This document shows, piece after piece, positions 19,275 to 28,091 of a DNA stretch of 64,000 nt. The stretch covers positions 372,001-436,000 of the forward strand of contig CAWHVW010000003.1 in NCBI GenBank assembly GCA_963832965.1, written 5' to 3'. The notes under the pieces were generated by a model. That model had not been told where the DNA came from. It saw nothing but the letters and a program-made list of their open reading frames with translations, and did no database searches. This DNA comes from CAWACP01 sp963832965 (GTDB lineage: Bacteria > Acidobacteriota > Terriglobia > Bryobacterales > Bryobacteraceae). The number at the start of each line of letters is the position of its first letter. Within the stretch, counting starts at the first letter, position 1. The translations under genes and the position numbers were made by a program.

Positions 19275-21593
19275 ATGAAGAAGCACTCCCCCGTCAGGAA
19301 ACGCGCAAGCGAGCCGCCCTACAAGAACCCAGCACTGCCGCCAGAGAAGCGCGTGAAGGATCTTCTCGCACGCATGAGCCTGGACGAGAAGGCCGCGCAG
19401 ATGTTGTGCGTCTGGCAGACCAAGGCAAAGACGCTGGTGGATGAAAGTGGCAACTTCGACCTGAAGAAGGCGAAGGCCGCTTTCAGGAAGGGACACGGCC
19501 TCGGTCAGGTTGGCAGGCCCAGCGACGCCGGCGGTGGCAAGGATGCGCGTGGCATGGCGGAGCTCACGAACGCCATCCAGAAATTCTTCCTGGAGCACAG
19601 CCGCCTGGGAATTCCGGTGGTGTTTCACGAGGAGTGTCTGCACGGCCATGCGGCCCCCGGGGGCACCAGCTTCCCTCAACCCATCGGCCTCGCGGCCACG
19701 TTCGATCCCGATCTGGTGGAATCTCTCTTCACCATGACCGCCGCCGAAGCGCGCTCCCGCGGCACTCATCAGGCTTTGACTCCAGTGGTGGATGTCGCGC
19801 GCGACCCGCGCTGGGGACGCGTGGAAGAGACCTACGGCGAAGATCCGTATCTGGTCTCCCGCATGGGCATCGCCGCCGTACGCGGTTTCCAGGGTGACGC
19901 CACGTTCCGCGACAAACGACGCGTGATGGCCACGCTGAAGCATTTTGTAGGGCACGGACAGCCGGAATCGGGCATGAATTGCGCGCCCGCGAACGTGTCT
20001 CTTCGTCTCTTGCGCGAGACGTTTTTCTACACGTTCCGCGAGGCGCTAAAGCAGGCTGGCGCGGTCAGCCTGATGGCTTCCTATAACGAAGTGGACGGCT
20101 CGCCCTCTCACGCCAACAAGTGGCTGATGCGCGACGTACTGCGCAAGGAATGGGGCTTTAAGGGCTTCGTCGTTTCCGATTACTATGCGATCTGGGAATT
20201 GGGATACCGGCCGGACACGCATGGTCACTTTGTCGCGAAGGACAAGAAGGAATCGTGCGCACTCGCGGTGGAGGCAGGCATTAACATCGAACTGCCCGAC
20301 CCGGATTGCTACCTGCACCTCCAGGAACTGGTGCAGAAGGGCCGGCTGAAGGAATCTCAGCTCAATGAGATGGTGGCGCCGATGCTGCTCTGGAAATTTC
20401 AGATGGGCCTGTTCGACGATCCCTACGTCGACCCCGGTGAAGCGGACCGCATTGTCGGTTGCGACGCGCATCGCGAGCTTGCTCTGGCGGCCGCGCGCGA
20501 CACCATCACGCTCCTGAAGAACGAAAACGACCTCGCCCCGCTGAACATCGAAGGAATCCGCTCCATCGCCGTAATTGGCCCAAATGCCCATCGTAGTCTG
20601 CTGGGCGGGTACAGCGGCGTTCCGAAACACAATGTCACGGTGCTGGAGGGCATTCAACAGAGGGTGGGCAAGCGCGTGAAGGTGCTCTACAGCGAGGGCT
20701 GCAAGATCACCATCGGTGGCTCCTGGAATCAGGATGCGGTGGTGGCGAGCGATCCGGAAGAAGATCGCAAACAGATCGCCGAGGCGGTGAAGGTGGCGAA
20801 GAAAGCGGATGTCATCGTGCTGGCCATCGGCGGCAATGAGCAAACATCGCGCGAAGCCTGGGGCCTGAACCACATGGGAGACCGCACCAGCCTGGATCTA
20901 ATCGGCCGCCAGGAAGAACTTGTGAAAGCGATAGTCGCCCTCGGCAAGCCGGTGATTGTGTTCCTCTTCAACGGGCGCCCGCTGTCCATCAATTACGTGA
21001 GCCAGAATGTGCCGGTGATTTTCGAATGTTGGTATCTGGGCCAGGAAACCGGCCGCGCGGTAGCCGCTGTTCTGTTCGGCGATCACAATCCCGGCGGCAA
21101 ACTTCCCATCAGCGTTCCGCGTTCGGCAGGCCACCTGCCGGTTTTTTACAATTACAAGCCGTCGGCGCGCCGCGGTTATCTCTTCGACGACGTAACGCCG
21201 CTCTACCCTTTCGGCTATGGCCTGAGCTACGCCACGTTCTCGGTTGCGAACGTGCGGCTGGCGAAAAAGAGAATCGCTCGGGATGGCTCCACGCGCGTTT
21301 TCGCCGATGTCTCTAATACCGGTTTGCGACGAGGCACCGAAGTAGTGCAGATGTACATTCGCGATCTGGTCAGCTCCGTCACTCGTCCCATCAAGGAGCT
21401 GAAGGGATTCCGGAAGGTCAGCCTGGAACCCGGAGAAAGCCAGACCGTGGAGTTCGAGATAACACCGGAATCGCTCGCTTTCTACGACGTGAACATGAAG
21501 TACACCGTCGAGCCGGGCGACTTCGAAATTATGGTGGGCACGTCGTCGCGCGACGCCGACTTACAAAAGGCTGTACTGCGAGTTGCAGAATGA
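19275..21593 (+). CDS. Glycoside hydrolase family 3 (beta-glucosidase/beta-xylosidase type)
   Basis: The 772-residue protein has GH3 N-terminal and C-terminal domains and a fibronectin-III-like end (about 680-765). The nucleophile Asp is in GFVVSDYYAIWE (about residue 302). Other motifs are EECLHGHAAPGGTSFPQPIG, the KHFVGHGQPESG loop, and GLSYATFSVANVRL at the C-terminal domain boundary. There is no signal peptide, so it is probably cytoplasmic. GAGG lies 8 nt before the ATG. The stop overlaps the transporter gene by 4 nt. With a GPH symporter and a GH10 xylanase behind it, beta-xylosidase activity on imported xylo-oligomers is the best guess. Confidence 0.93.
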   Translation: MKKHSPVRKRASEPPYKNPALPPEKRVKDLLARMSLDEKAAQMLCVWQTKAKTLVDESGNFDLKKAKAAFRKGHGLGQVGRPSDAGGGKDARGMAELTNAIQKFFLEHSRLGIPVVFHEECLHGHAAPGGTSFPQPIGLAATFDPDLVESLFTMTAAEARSRGTHQALTPVVDVARDPRWGRVEETYGEDPYLVSRMGIAAVRGFQGDATFRDKRRVMATLKHFVGHGQPESGMNCAPANVSLRLLRETFFYTFREALKQAGAVSLMASYNEVDGSPSHANKWLMRDVLRKEWGFKGFVVSDYYAIWELGYRPDTHGHFVAKDKKESCALAVEAGINIELPDPDCYLHLQELVQKGRLKESQLNEMVAPMLLWKFQMGLFDDPYVDPGEADRIVGCDAHRELALAAARDTITLLKNENDLAPLNIEGIRSIAVIGPNAHRSLLGGYSGVPKHNVTVLEGIQQRVGKRVKVLYSEGCKITIGGSWNQDAVVASDPEEDRKQIAEAVKVAKKADVIVLAIGGNEQTSREAWGLNHMGDRTSLDLIGRQEELVKAIVALGKPVIVFLFNGRPLSINYVSQNVPVIFECWYLGQETGRAVAAVLFGDHNPGGKLPISVPRSAGHLPVFYNYKPSARRGYLFDDVTPLYPFGYGLSYATFSVANVRLAKKRIARDGSTRVFADVSNTGLRRGTEVVQMYIRDLVSSVTRPIKELKGFRKVSLEPGESQTVEFEITPESLAFYDVNMKYTVEPGDFEIMVGTSSRDADLQKAVLRVAE

Positions 21594-22948
21594 CGAACAG
21601 CGCGGAAAGAATCTCCATCAAGGAAAAGATCGGCTACAGCCTCGGCGACGCCGCGGCGAATTTTATCTTCCAAACCCTGCTGGCTCTGCAGCTCAGTTTT
21701 TACACCGATACTTTCGGGCTGACGGCCGCCCAGGCCGGAACGCTGTTTCTGGTGGTTGGCCTCGGCGCGGCCTGCCTCAATCCGGTGATGGGCGTCATTG
21801 CTGACCGCACCACGTCGCGCTGGGGCAAGTTCCGTCCGTGGCTGCTTTGGACGGCCGTTCCGTTCGGCATTATCAGTGTCCTGACCTTTACGACTCCGCG
21901 CATGAGCATGGGGAGCAAGCTGGCGTACGCCTGGATCACGTACACCCTGCTGCGCGTCATCTACGTGGTGAATAACGTGCCATACGCGTCTCTGATGGCC
22001 GTGCTCTCGGGCGACCCCGATGAGCGGAACAGCATTGCTTCATGGCGCCAGATCTTCGCCAACTCCGTCGGCTTTATCGTTGGCAGCCTGGCGGTGCCGA
22101 TGGTCGGTTACTTCGGCGCCGGTGACAGCGCCAAGGGCTATCAATGGACCATGGGCATCTTTTCGGCCCTCTGCGTGGTGATGTTTCTTATCGCGTTCGC
22201 GACCACCAAAGAGCGCATCCAGCCCGACCCCGGGCAGAAGAGCTCGCTCGCGCTGGATCTTTCGGATCTCATAAAGAACGGGCCGTGGATAGCTCTGTTC
22301 CTCGCCACCACATGCTACTTTGCGGCCATTGTGATGCGCAGCGGCGTGATGCTTCAGTTCTTCACCTACAACGCGCACAACAAATTGGGATTCAGTTGGC
22401 TGAACGGCTTCGGCCTGACCTCGCTGCTGATCGGCGTGACGTTTTCCACGCCTCTTTCGCGGCGTATCGGTAAGCGAAATCTGCTGATCCTGAGCATGGT
22501 GCTCACCGGCATCTTCAACGCAGCTCTGATACTTATCCCGGCCACCGCTACTGTGCCGATCATCGCCACTGAAGTGCTGCGGCAGTTTGCCTATGGCTGG
22601 TCCTGTCCCATCATTTGGTCGATGATGGCCGATGTCGCCGATTACGGCGAGTGGAAAACCGGCCGCCGCGCCACCGGAACCGTCACAGCAGCCGTGGTGT
22701 TCGCGCTGTGGGCTGGACTCGCACTGGGCGGCGCCATCGCGGGCTGGCTCTTCGACGCCTATGGGTACGTGCCGAACGCCGAGCAGACGCCGCGCGCGCT
22801 GCAAGGCATTCTGCTCACCGCCAGCATCTATTCGGCCCTTGCCTTCTTCGCCACCGCGCTGTGCATGGTGTTCTATCCCATCACACGAGCCAAGAATCAG
22901 GAAATCTCGGAGGAGCTGGCCGCCAGACGGAAGAAATATGCGCATTAG
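21590..22948 (+). CDS. GPH-family sugar/cation symporter (XynP/MelB type)
   Basis: This 452-residue, 12-TM protein begins with ISIKEKIGYSLGDAAANFIF, the typical start of glycoside-pentoside-hexuronide:cation symporters, and carries MGVIADRTTSRWGKFRPWLL, the cytoplasmic loop signature of the family. Later segments ADVADYGEWKTGRRATG match the second conserved loop. It should import xylosides or xylo-oligosaccharides at the inner membrane. ATG 21590 overlaps the GH3 stop (ATGA), and its own 3' end overlaps the xylanase by 11 nt. Confidence 0.93.
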   Translation: MTNSAERISIKEKIGYSLGDAAANFIFQTLLALQLSFYTDTFGLTAAQAGTLFLVVGLGAACLNPVMGVIADRTTSRWGKFRPWLLWTAVPFGIISVLTFTTPRMSMGSKLAYAWITYTLLRVIYVVNNVPYASLMAVLSGDPDERNSIASWRQIFANSVGFIVGSLAVPMVGYFGAGDSAKGYQWTMGIFSALCVVMFLIAFATTKERIQPDPGQKSSLALDLSDLIKNGPWIALFLATTCYFAAIVMRSGVMLQFFTYNAHNKLGFSWLNGFGLTSLLIGVTFSTPLSRRIGKRNLLILSMVLTGIFNAALILIPATATVPIIATEVLRQFAYGWSCPIIWSMMADVADYGEWKTGRRATGTVTAAVVFALWAGLALGGAIAGWLFDAYGYVPNAEQTPRALQGILLTASIYSALAFFATALCMVFYPITRAKNQEISEELAARRKKYAH

Positions 22949-24044
22949 AGCGATGATCGGGATACTTGCCTTCGTGTCGGCAAGCCCGGCGGAAGCGCCC
23001 GCCACTTTGAAGGATGCGTTCAAAGGCGCGTTTCTGATCGGTGCGGCGCTCAATGCGGCCATAACCACCGGCGCCGACGGTCGTGACGCGGCCATCGTGA
23101 AGGCGCAGTTCAACGCCATCTCTCCGGAGAACGAGCTGAAGTGGGAACGAATTCACCCGGAGCCCGGCCGTTACAGCTTCGACCTCGCGGACCGCTATGT
23201 CGAGTTCGGCGAAAAGAACCACATGTTCATCGTCGGACACAATCTGGTGTGGCATAACCAAACGCCCGCGTGGGTTTTCCGTGACGACAAGGGCAACTTC
23301 GTCGACCGGGACACGCTGCTGGCGCGCATGCACGATCACATCCAAACCGTGGTGGGCCGGTACAAGGGCCGCATCCAGAGTTGGGATGTTGTGAACGAAG
23401 CGCTCAACGAAGATGGCACGCTTCGCCAGTCGCCGTGGCTGAAGATCATCGGCCCGGATTACATCGCGAAGGCGTTTCAGTTTGCGCACGAAGCCGATCC
23501 GGCGGCGATCCTGAACTATAACGACTACGCGCTCGAGAACGAACCGAAGCGCAACGGCGCCATCGGGCTGATTCGCGATCTTCAGGCGCAGGGCATCCCG
23601 GTTTCGGTGGTTGGGCTGCAGGGGCACGACGGCTTGACATGGCCCTCAGTAGAAGCACAGGACGCGACCATCGCGGCCTTTGCGGCGATTGGCGTCAAGG
23701 TAGCCATCACCGAACTCGATGTGAATGTGCTGCCCCCGGCGACTCGGCAGCAAACCGCCGATGTTTCGCTCAACGTCGCGGCGCGGAAGGAACTAAACCC
23801 ATACGCGGATGGCCTGCCCGATTCCGTCCGGGACGCGCTGACGAAACGGTATGCCGAGCTCTTCGCCGTGTTCCTCAAGCACCGGGGCACCATCGCGCGC
23901 GTGACCTTCTGGGGTGTAACCGATGGCGATTCCTGGCTAAACAACTGGCCGGTGAGAGGAAGAACCAGCTACCCGCTGTTGTTCGATCGTGACGGCCAGC
24001 CGAAACCGGCGTTCGAGGCGGTGGTGCGGGAGGCAGCCCCATAG
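22938..24044 (+). CDS. Secreted endo-1,4-beta-xylanase, GH10
   Basis: The protein has 368 residues with a signal peptide (MRIRAMIGILAFVSASPAEA). It is a single GH10 domain: FNAISPENELKWERIHPEPG, HNLVWHNQTPAWVF, the acid/base Glu154 in WDVVNEALNE, and the nucleophile Glu259 in ITELDVNV. TFWGVTDGDSWL is the closing GH10 signature. No carbohydrate-binding module is present. It cleaves xylan outside or in the periplasm, feeding the transporter and GH3 enzyme of the same operon. ATG 22938 lies inside the transporter 3' end. Confidence 0.95.
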   Translation: MRIRAMIGILAFVSASPAEAPATLKDAFKGAFLIGAALNAAITTGADGRDAAIVKAQFNAISPENELKWERIHPEPGRYSFDLADRYVEFGEKNHMFIVGHNLVWHNQTPAWVFRDDKGNFVDRDTLLARMHDHIQTVVGRYKGRIQSWDVVNEALNEDGTLRQSPWLKIIGPDYIAKAFQFAHEADPAAILNYNDYALENEPKRNGAIGLIRDLQAQGIPVSVVGLQGHDGLTWPSVEAQDATIAAFAAIGVKVAITELDVNVLPPATRQQTADVSLNVAARKELNPYADGLPDSVRDALTKRYAELFAVFLKHRGTIARVTFWGVTDGDSWLNNWPVRGRTSYPLLFDRDGQPKPAFEAVVREAAP

Positions 24045-24097
24045 AGTTGGGACATGCGGCTACAGACCGCGTTTTCCGGCCGCGGGCCGACAACGCA

Positions 24098-26008
24098 TTA
24101 TCCGTTCGTTTCTATCGCCCCGCTCAGCGCTTCCCACTCTTTCATCAGCGTTTCGTTCTTTGCGCGATGCTCGTCGATCAGCTTGGTCAGCCGCGCTGTC
24201 TCCTCCACGCTGACAAAGCGCGCAAGCTCCTGCTCGATGCCGGCGATATCCGCCTCCCGGCGCGCCATCTCCCGCTCAATCTCACCGGCGCGATCCTCCA
24301 TTTGCTGAAGCTTCATCGGGTTCAGCCGCTTCGGCTTCGACCCCGCGGCCATGGGCTCGCGTGGCGTTGCCTCATCCACCACCAGACCGCCCAAATCCAC
24401 CGTGCCACCCTGCTTCCTCCACAAGTAGTCTTCGTAATTGCCCGGATACACGCGCACCTCGCCCTCGCCGATTTCGAAGACCCGCGTGGCCAGCTTGTCG
24501 ATGAAATAGCGGTCATGCGAGACGAATACTACCGTGCCGGTGAACTCTTCCAGCGATTCCAGCAGCACGTCCTTGGCACGCATGTCCAGGTGATTGGTGG
24601 GCTCGTCGAGCAGCAGGAAGTTGGACGGCTGCAATAGCATCCGCGCCAGCGCATAGCGATTTCGCTCGCCACCCGACAGCACGCCGATGGGTTTGAATAC
24701 GTCGTCCGCGCTGAACAGGAAGCAGCCCAGCAGATTGCGCAACTCGGTCTGAGTCGAGCGGGTGTTCACGGTACTCAGGTCGTCCAGAATGCGTGCGGCA
24801 GGATCGAGCTCCTTGTACTGATCCTGGGCGAAATAGTCAGGTTCCACGTTGTGGCCCAGCTTGTAGGAGCCGGAGGACAACGGCTCGGCGCCGGCCAGCA
24901 GTTTGATCAGAGTGGACTTGCCGGCGCCGTTGACGCCCACCAGCGCGACACGGTCACCACGCTCGATCGCGAAATCGACGCGGCTGAATACGTGCTTGTC
25001 CCCGTAACTCTTTGAGACGCTCTGAAACTCGGCAACAATGCGGCCACTCGGCTTCGGTTGCGGAAAGGAGAAATGGATGGTCTTCTCCTCCGCTGGCAGC
25101 TCAATGCGATCGATCTTCTCCAGCTCCTTGATGCGGCTTTGCACCTGCTTGGCCTTGCTCGCCTGATATCGAAAGCGGTTGATGAAGGTTTCGAGTTGTT
25201 GGATTCGCTCTTGTTGGTTGCGCTGCGCGGCCTCCAGCTGCGACAGGCGTTCGGCCTTGCGGGACAGGTACTGCTCGTAGTTGCCAGGGTAGAACTGGAC
25301 TGCGCGGTTCCAGATTTCGACAATCTTGTCGACCGTGACATCCAGAAAGTAGCGGTCATGCGAAATCAGTACGAAGGCGTTCGGATAAGAGGTCAGGTAA
25401 CCTTCCAGCCAGTTTCTTGCCTCGAGATCGAGGTGGTTGGTCGGTTCATCAAGCAGCAGGAGGTTGGGCTTTTCCAGCAACAGCTTCGCGAGCGCGATGC
25501 GCATCTGCCATCCGCCCGAGAATTCTTCGGTGCGCCGGGTCCAGTCGCCTCGCGGAAACCCCAGACCGCTAAGCACGGTCCCCACCTGGGATTCGACGGT
25601 ATAGCCGTCACGCGCGCTGAACTGATTTTCAAGGGTGTGATAACGCTCGGAGACCTGGAGGTATTCCTCGGAGGTGAGATCGAGATCAGGCATCCGGTGC
25701 GTGAGCGCTTCCATCTCCAGCTCCATGTCTCGCAGGCTGGCGAACACGGTCATACATTCGGCAAACACAGTGCGGCCGGAGAGGCTCAGGCCCTCCTGGG
25801 GCAGATACCCGGCGCTGATGCCTTTCATCCGCTGCAAGGAGCCGTAGTCGAGGGTGTCGATTCCGGCTAACACCTTGAGGAGAGTTGACTTGCCGGTACC
25901 ATTGGCGCCGACCAGGCCAACCCGGTCGCGTGGCGTTACCAGCCAGTCGAGATCTTCGAATAGCAGTTTGGGGCCGAACCGCTTGCCGGCAGAGCTTAAT
26001 TGGATCAA
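24098..26008 (-). CDS. ABC-F family ATPase (Uup/EttA-like ribosome-associated factor)
   Basis: The 636-residue protein has two ABC ATPase domains and no membrane segment. Walker A motifs are GANGTGKSTLLK and GVNGAGKSTLIK; signatures are FSGGWQMRIALAK and LSGGERNRYALARMLL; both Walker B motifs read LLLLDEPTNHLD-like. Between them is the charged linker (KAERLSQLEAAQRNQQERIQ) of ABC-F proteins, and after the second domain comes a coiled-coil tail, as in Uup. Such proteins act on the ribosome in translation or antibiotic protection. The start appears to be TTG at 26008, with TACAAT ending 5 nt before it. Confidence 0.93.
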   Translation of the reverse strand: MIQLSSAGKRFGPKLLFEDLDWLVTPRDRVGLVGANGTGKSTLLKVLAGIDTLDYGSLQRMKGISAGYLPQEGLSLSGRTVFAECMTVFASLRDMELEMEALTHRMPDLDLTSEEYLQVSERYHTLENQFSARDGYTVESQVGTVLSGLGFPRGDWTRRTEEFSGGWQMRIALAKLLLEKPNLLLLDEPTNHLDLEARNWLEGYLTSYPNAFVLISHDRYFLDVTVDKIVEIWNRAVQFYPGNYEQYLSRKAERLSQLEAAQRNQQERIQQLETFINRFRYQASKAKQVQSRIKELEKIDRIELPAEEKTIHFSFPQPKPSGRIVAEFQSVSKSYGDKHVFSRVDFAIERGDRVALVGVNGAGKSTLIKLLAGAEPLSSGSYKLGHNVEPDYFAQDQYKELDPAARILDDLSTVNTRSTQTELRNLLGCFLFSADDVFKPIGVLSGGERNRYALARMLLQPSNFLLLDEPTNHLDMRAKDVLLESLEEFTGTVVFVSHDRYFIDKLATRVFEIGEGEVRVYPGNYEDYLWRKQGGTVDLGGLVVDEATPREPMAAGSKPKRLNPMKLQQMEDRAGEIEREMARREADIAGIEQELARFVSVEETARLTKLIDEHRAKNETLMKEWEALSGAIETNG

Positions 26009-26091
26009 TTTTGATTGTAGTTTAGAGGAGACGAAGAGGCTGGCGAAGGAACTTAGGTGCAGGCATCGGCGCGTGTGCCGATGAGAATTAA

Positions 26092-26388
26092 ATGCCGGAA
26101 CTACCAGACTTCGGTTCGTGGACGCCGCGTGACCTCGAGCGTGCCGAGAACGCCGCCATCGAATTCCTGAATCAAAACATCGACGGAATCGCAGAGACGT
26201 TCGACAAACGTGCCTCTCTGATCCACCGCGTGATCGTTATGATGCGGAGCGGCGACGCGACCTTTGAAGAACGCATGATGTACCTGTCGCTGCTTCAGGA
26301 AATCGCGGCCTCAGTGAGCGAGAGCGCGCGTGATTTCTTCGAGATCGGGTGCGTGCCGCGAGAGGCTCACACCGTCCGCGACGCTTAG
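26092..26388 (+). CDS. Small hypothetical protein
   Basis: The 98-residue protein is not recognised. It is acidic and mostly helical (WTPRDLERAENAAIEFLNQN, LIHRVIVMMRSGDATFEERM, LSLLQEIAASVSESARDFFE), without signal peptide or membrane segment. It is divergent from the ABC-F gene, 83 nt away. The ATG has no clear SD. Its codon pattern and lack of a better overlapping frame support it as real, but only moderately. Confidence 0.5.
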   Translation: MPELPDFGSWTPRDLERAENAAIEFLNQNIDGIAETFDKRASLIHRVIVMMRSGDATFEERMMYLSLLQEIAASVSESARDFFEIGCVPREAHTVRDA

Positions 26389-26394
26389 ATTTCT

Positions 26395-26415
26395 GGGCCG
26401 CGACGGTTAACGCGG
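26395..26415. repeat. Possible third, divergent copy of a short intergenic repeat
   Basis: GGGCCGCGACGGTTAACGCGG starts 7 nt after a stop codon and resembles the repeats at 30436 and 35881 with one inserted base and several substitutions. Confidence 0.3.
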
Positions 26416-26429
26416 CGGTCAAGCTGGCG

Positions 26430-27332
26430 CTAGCGCATTTTGGCGGCCTGCGTCTTCATGGCCTGAACGTTGTGCAGAGCCTGATCCTGAAACTGGCTCC
26501 TGATCGCGGCGCATTGCTGGCTGAATCGCATCGCCTCCAGCACCTTCGCCTTATCCATGCCGGTGACGCCGAGCTGGTAGTTGGCGAGACCCAGGTTAAA
26601 GAGCGCGGTGGCCGTTTGCGGGTCGTCCCCCTTGACCAGCGGCAACGCCAGACGAAGTTCCTGATCGGCGTGATAGTAGTGGGTCTGTGCGACGTAGACC
26701 ACGCCGCATATCAGGTGCGCGCGCCCGAGCATCGCGTTCTTCTTTTTCTGCCAGTCGGCGTCCGGCATGATTTCGGACTGGGCTCGCTTGCCGAGCACGG
26801 CAATCAGGCGTTGGGCGTAATCCACCGCTTTGTCATTTTGGCTGGTCTGAGACGCCAGATCCAAAAGCTCAGCCAGCACGTCGGGACTGCCGGGCAAACC
26901 CTTGAGAGCTTTCTCGGCGACAGCCGGAATCTTCGCCGCGCCTCCTGTCTGCGCGAGCGCCTGGAAGTAGTAAACGTATCCGTCGTTCAGGTACTTGCTG
27001 GTGGGGCTTTCTTGTGACAGCGCAGCAAGAAGGTCGAGTCTTACGGCGGGTTCCGATTCGAGCGCTGTGCTGAAGAGTGCGTACTCGGCGAACGATTGCG
27101 CCTCACGCGCCTCGTTGACCGTCTCTTTGTCGATCTCGGTTTCCGGCGTGGGACCCGCAATCACTTTGCTGGCGGCCTCAAACGTTTGGACGGCTAAGGT
27201 CTTGATCTGAGCGGCGTCTTTCTTTGAAACTGCGTCGCGAAGGCTCTGCAGGGAATCGTCAACAGTATCGGGCGCGGCGATGATGAGTCCGGCCGGCACA
27301 AGAGCGGCAAGAGTAAGAACGAGTATCCTCAT
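26430..27332 (-). CDS. Secreted helical-repeat (TPR-like) protein of unknown function
   Basis: About 300 residues with a signal peptide (MRILVLTLAALVPAGLIIAA). The rest is helical; AMLGRAHLICGVVYVAQTHY and ATALFNLGLANYQLG look like TPR helices. It resembles in plan the middle of the protein at 8134-9480. ATG 27332 is chosen with AAGGA 13 nt upstream; GTG 27344 would add four residues. A perfect TATAAT lies upstream at 27359-27364. Function unknown. Confidence 0.66.
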   Translation of the reverse strand: MRILVLTLAALVPAGLIIAAPDTVDDSLQSLRDAVSKKDAAQIKTLAVQTFEAASKVIAGPTPETEIDKETVNEAREAQSFAEYALFSTALESEPAVRLDLLAALSQESPTSKYLNDGYVYYFQALAQTGGAAKIPAVAEKALKGLPGSPDVLAELLDLASQTSQNDKAVDYAQRLIAVLGKRAQSEIMPDADWQKKKNAMLGRAHLICGVVYVAQTHYYHADQELRLALPLVKGDDPQTATALFNLGLANYQLGVTGMDKAKVLEAMRFSQQCAAIRSQFQDQALHNVQAMKTQAAKMR

Positions 27333-27358
27333 TGTTTCGAGCACATCCTTTCGGCGCT

Positions 27359-27364
27359 ATTATA
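27359..27364 (-). promoter_or_regulatory. Consensus -10 box upstream of the helical-repeat gene
   Basis: TATAAT on the minus strand lies 26 nt before ATG 27332, with TTCCGC as the hexamer 17 nt further upstream. The -35 match is poor. Confidence 0.45.
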
Positions 27365-27428
27365 TTGCCGGGAGGCCGCCAGCGGAAGCCTCTCTTTCTT
27401 CAGCCTCTCTTTCTTCGGGCCGGTGGCC

Positions 27429-27974
27429 CTACTCACGGAGGTTCGCACGAGAATTCTTTCCGAAGTACCATCGGACACCGACGGTGGTGTAGAGGCCAAA
27501 CATCCCGCTCCGGCTCAGGTTCACCACGCTGTTGGGCCCGCTATATTTTCCAAACAACTGGACGTCGTGATGCGTAGCGCGCAACTCGAAGCCCCTTGAA
27601 AGTTGGACCCCCGCGCCATACGTTCGCTCCCAGCCAATTAAAGACGCCGACGCCGTGTAACTCACTCCCGGCAGATTGTTGCCGCCATAGAACTTCGGAT
27701 CGGCGAACAGGAAGATCCGCCGCAGGTGGTTCACGCCGAACGGCCGCACCTCCATGTAACCGCCCCAGATGTAGCGTGCGAATGCAGTGCAACGTGAACC
27801 GGGCCCAGCTGCCGCATTGCAAAACCCGAGATCTGGCTCGTTATGCGGCGGTGCAACGTCGAAACTCAGGTAACCCTGGACGGAATCCGGTGGAAAGAAC
27901 GCGCGAGACTCCTGCGCGGCTGCAAAGGGCGAAAGCGCCATTGCCACATTGGCAAGCGCGAGAAAATGCTTCAT
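27429..27974 (-). CDS. Secreted protein, probably an outer-membrane beta-barrel
   Basis: The 181-residue protein has a signal peptide (MKHFLALANVAMALSPFAAA) and then alternating strands rich in aromatic residues and glycine (RYIWGGYMEVRPFG, GAGVQLSRGFELRATHHDVQ, MFGLYTTVGVRWYFG). The pattern of TVGVRWYFG near the end recalls the last strand of small barrels. Two Cys at about 52 and 62 might pair. GGGGAG lies before the ATG, TATACG serves as a possible -10, and a perfect 7-bp inverted repeat overlaps the upstream promoter region. Function unknown. Confidence 0.6.
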   Translation of the reverse strand: MKHFLALANVAMALSPFAAAQESRAFFPPDSVQGYLSFDVAPPHNEPDLGFCNAAAGPGSRCTAFARYIWGGYMEVRPFGVNHLRRIFLFADPKFYGGNNLPGVSYTASASLIGWERTYGAGVQLSRGFELRATHHDVQLFGKYSGPNSVVNLSRSGMFGLYTTVGVRWYFGKNSRANLRE

Positions 27975-27999
27975 GACGAGCTCCCCGTGTTCGTGTTTT

Positions 28000-28027
28000 C
28001 GTATAGTCTGCGCGGAACAGGTTCCGC
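28000..28027 (-). promoter_or_regulatory. Putative promoter with operator-like palindrome
   Basis: On the minus strand GCGGAAC-CT-GTTCCGC (28012-28027) is a perfect 7-bp inverted repeat, followed after 6 nt by TATACG (28000-28005), a -10-like hexamer 25 nt before the ATG at 27974. The dyad covers the spacer and -35 zone, where a repressor would bind. It could also be a small RNA hairpin upstream of the start. Confidence 0.38.
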
Positions 28028-28091
28028 TGAGTGTGGTCAGTATATCGTGGAGATCGGGAAAGAGAAAGAAGCTTCGGGCCGCTTATGGGTG

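Noticed and set aside
22632..22937. N-terminal extension of the xylanase
   Set aside because: It lies inside the transporter gene and has no signal peptide. The start at 22938 has one.
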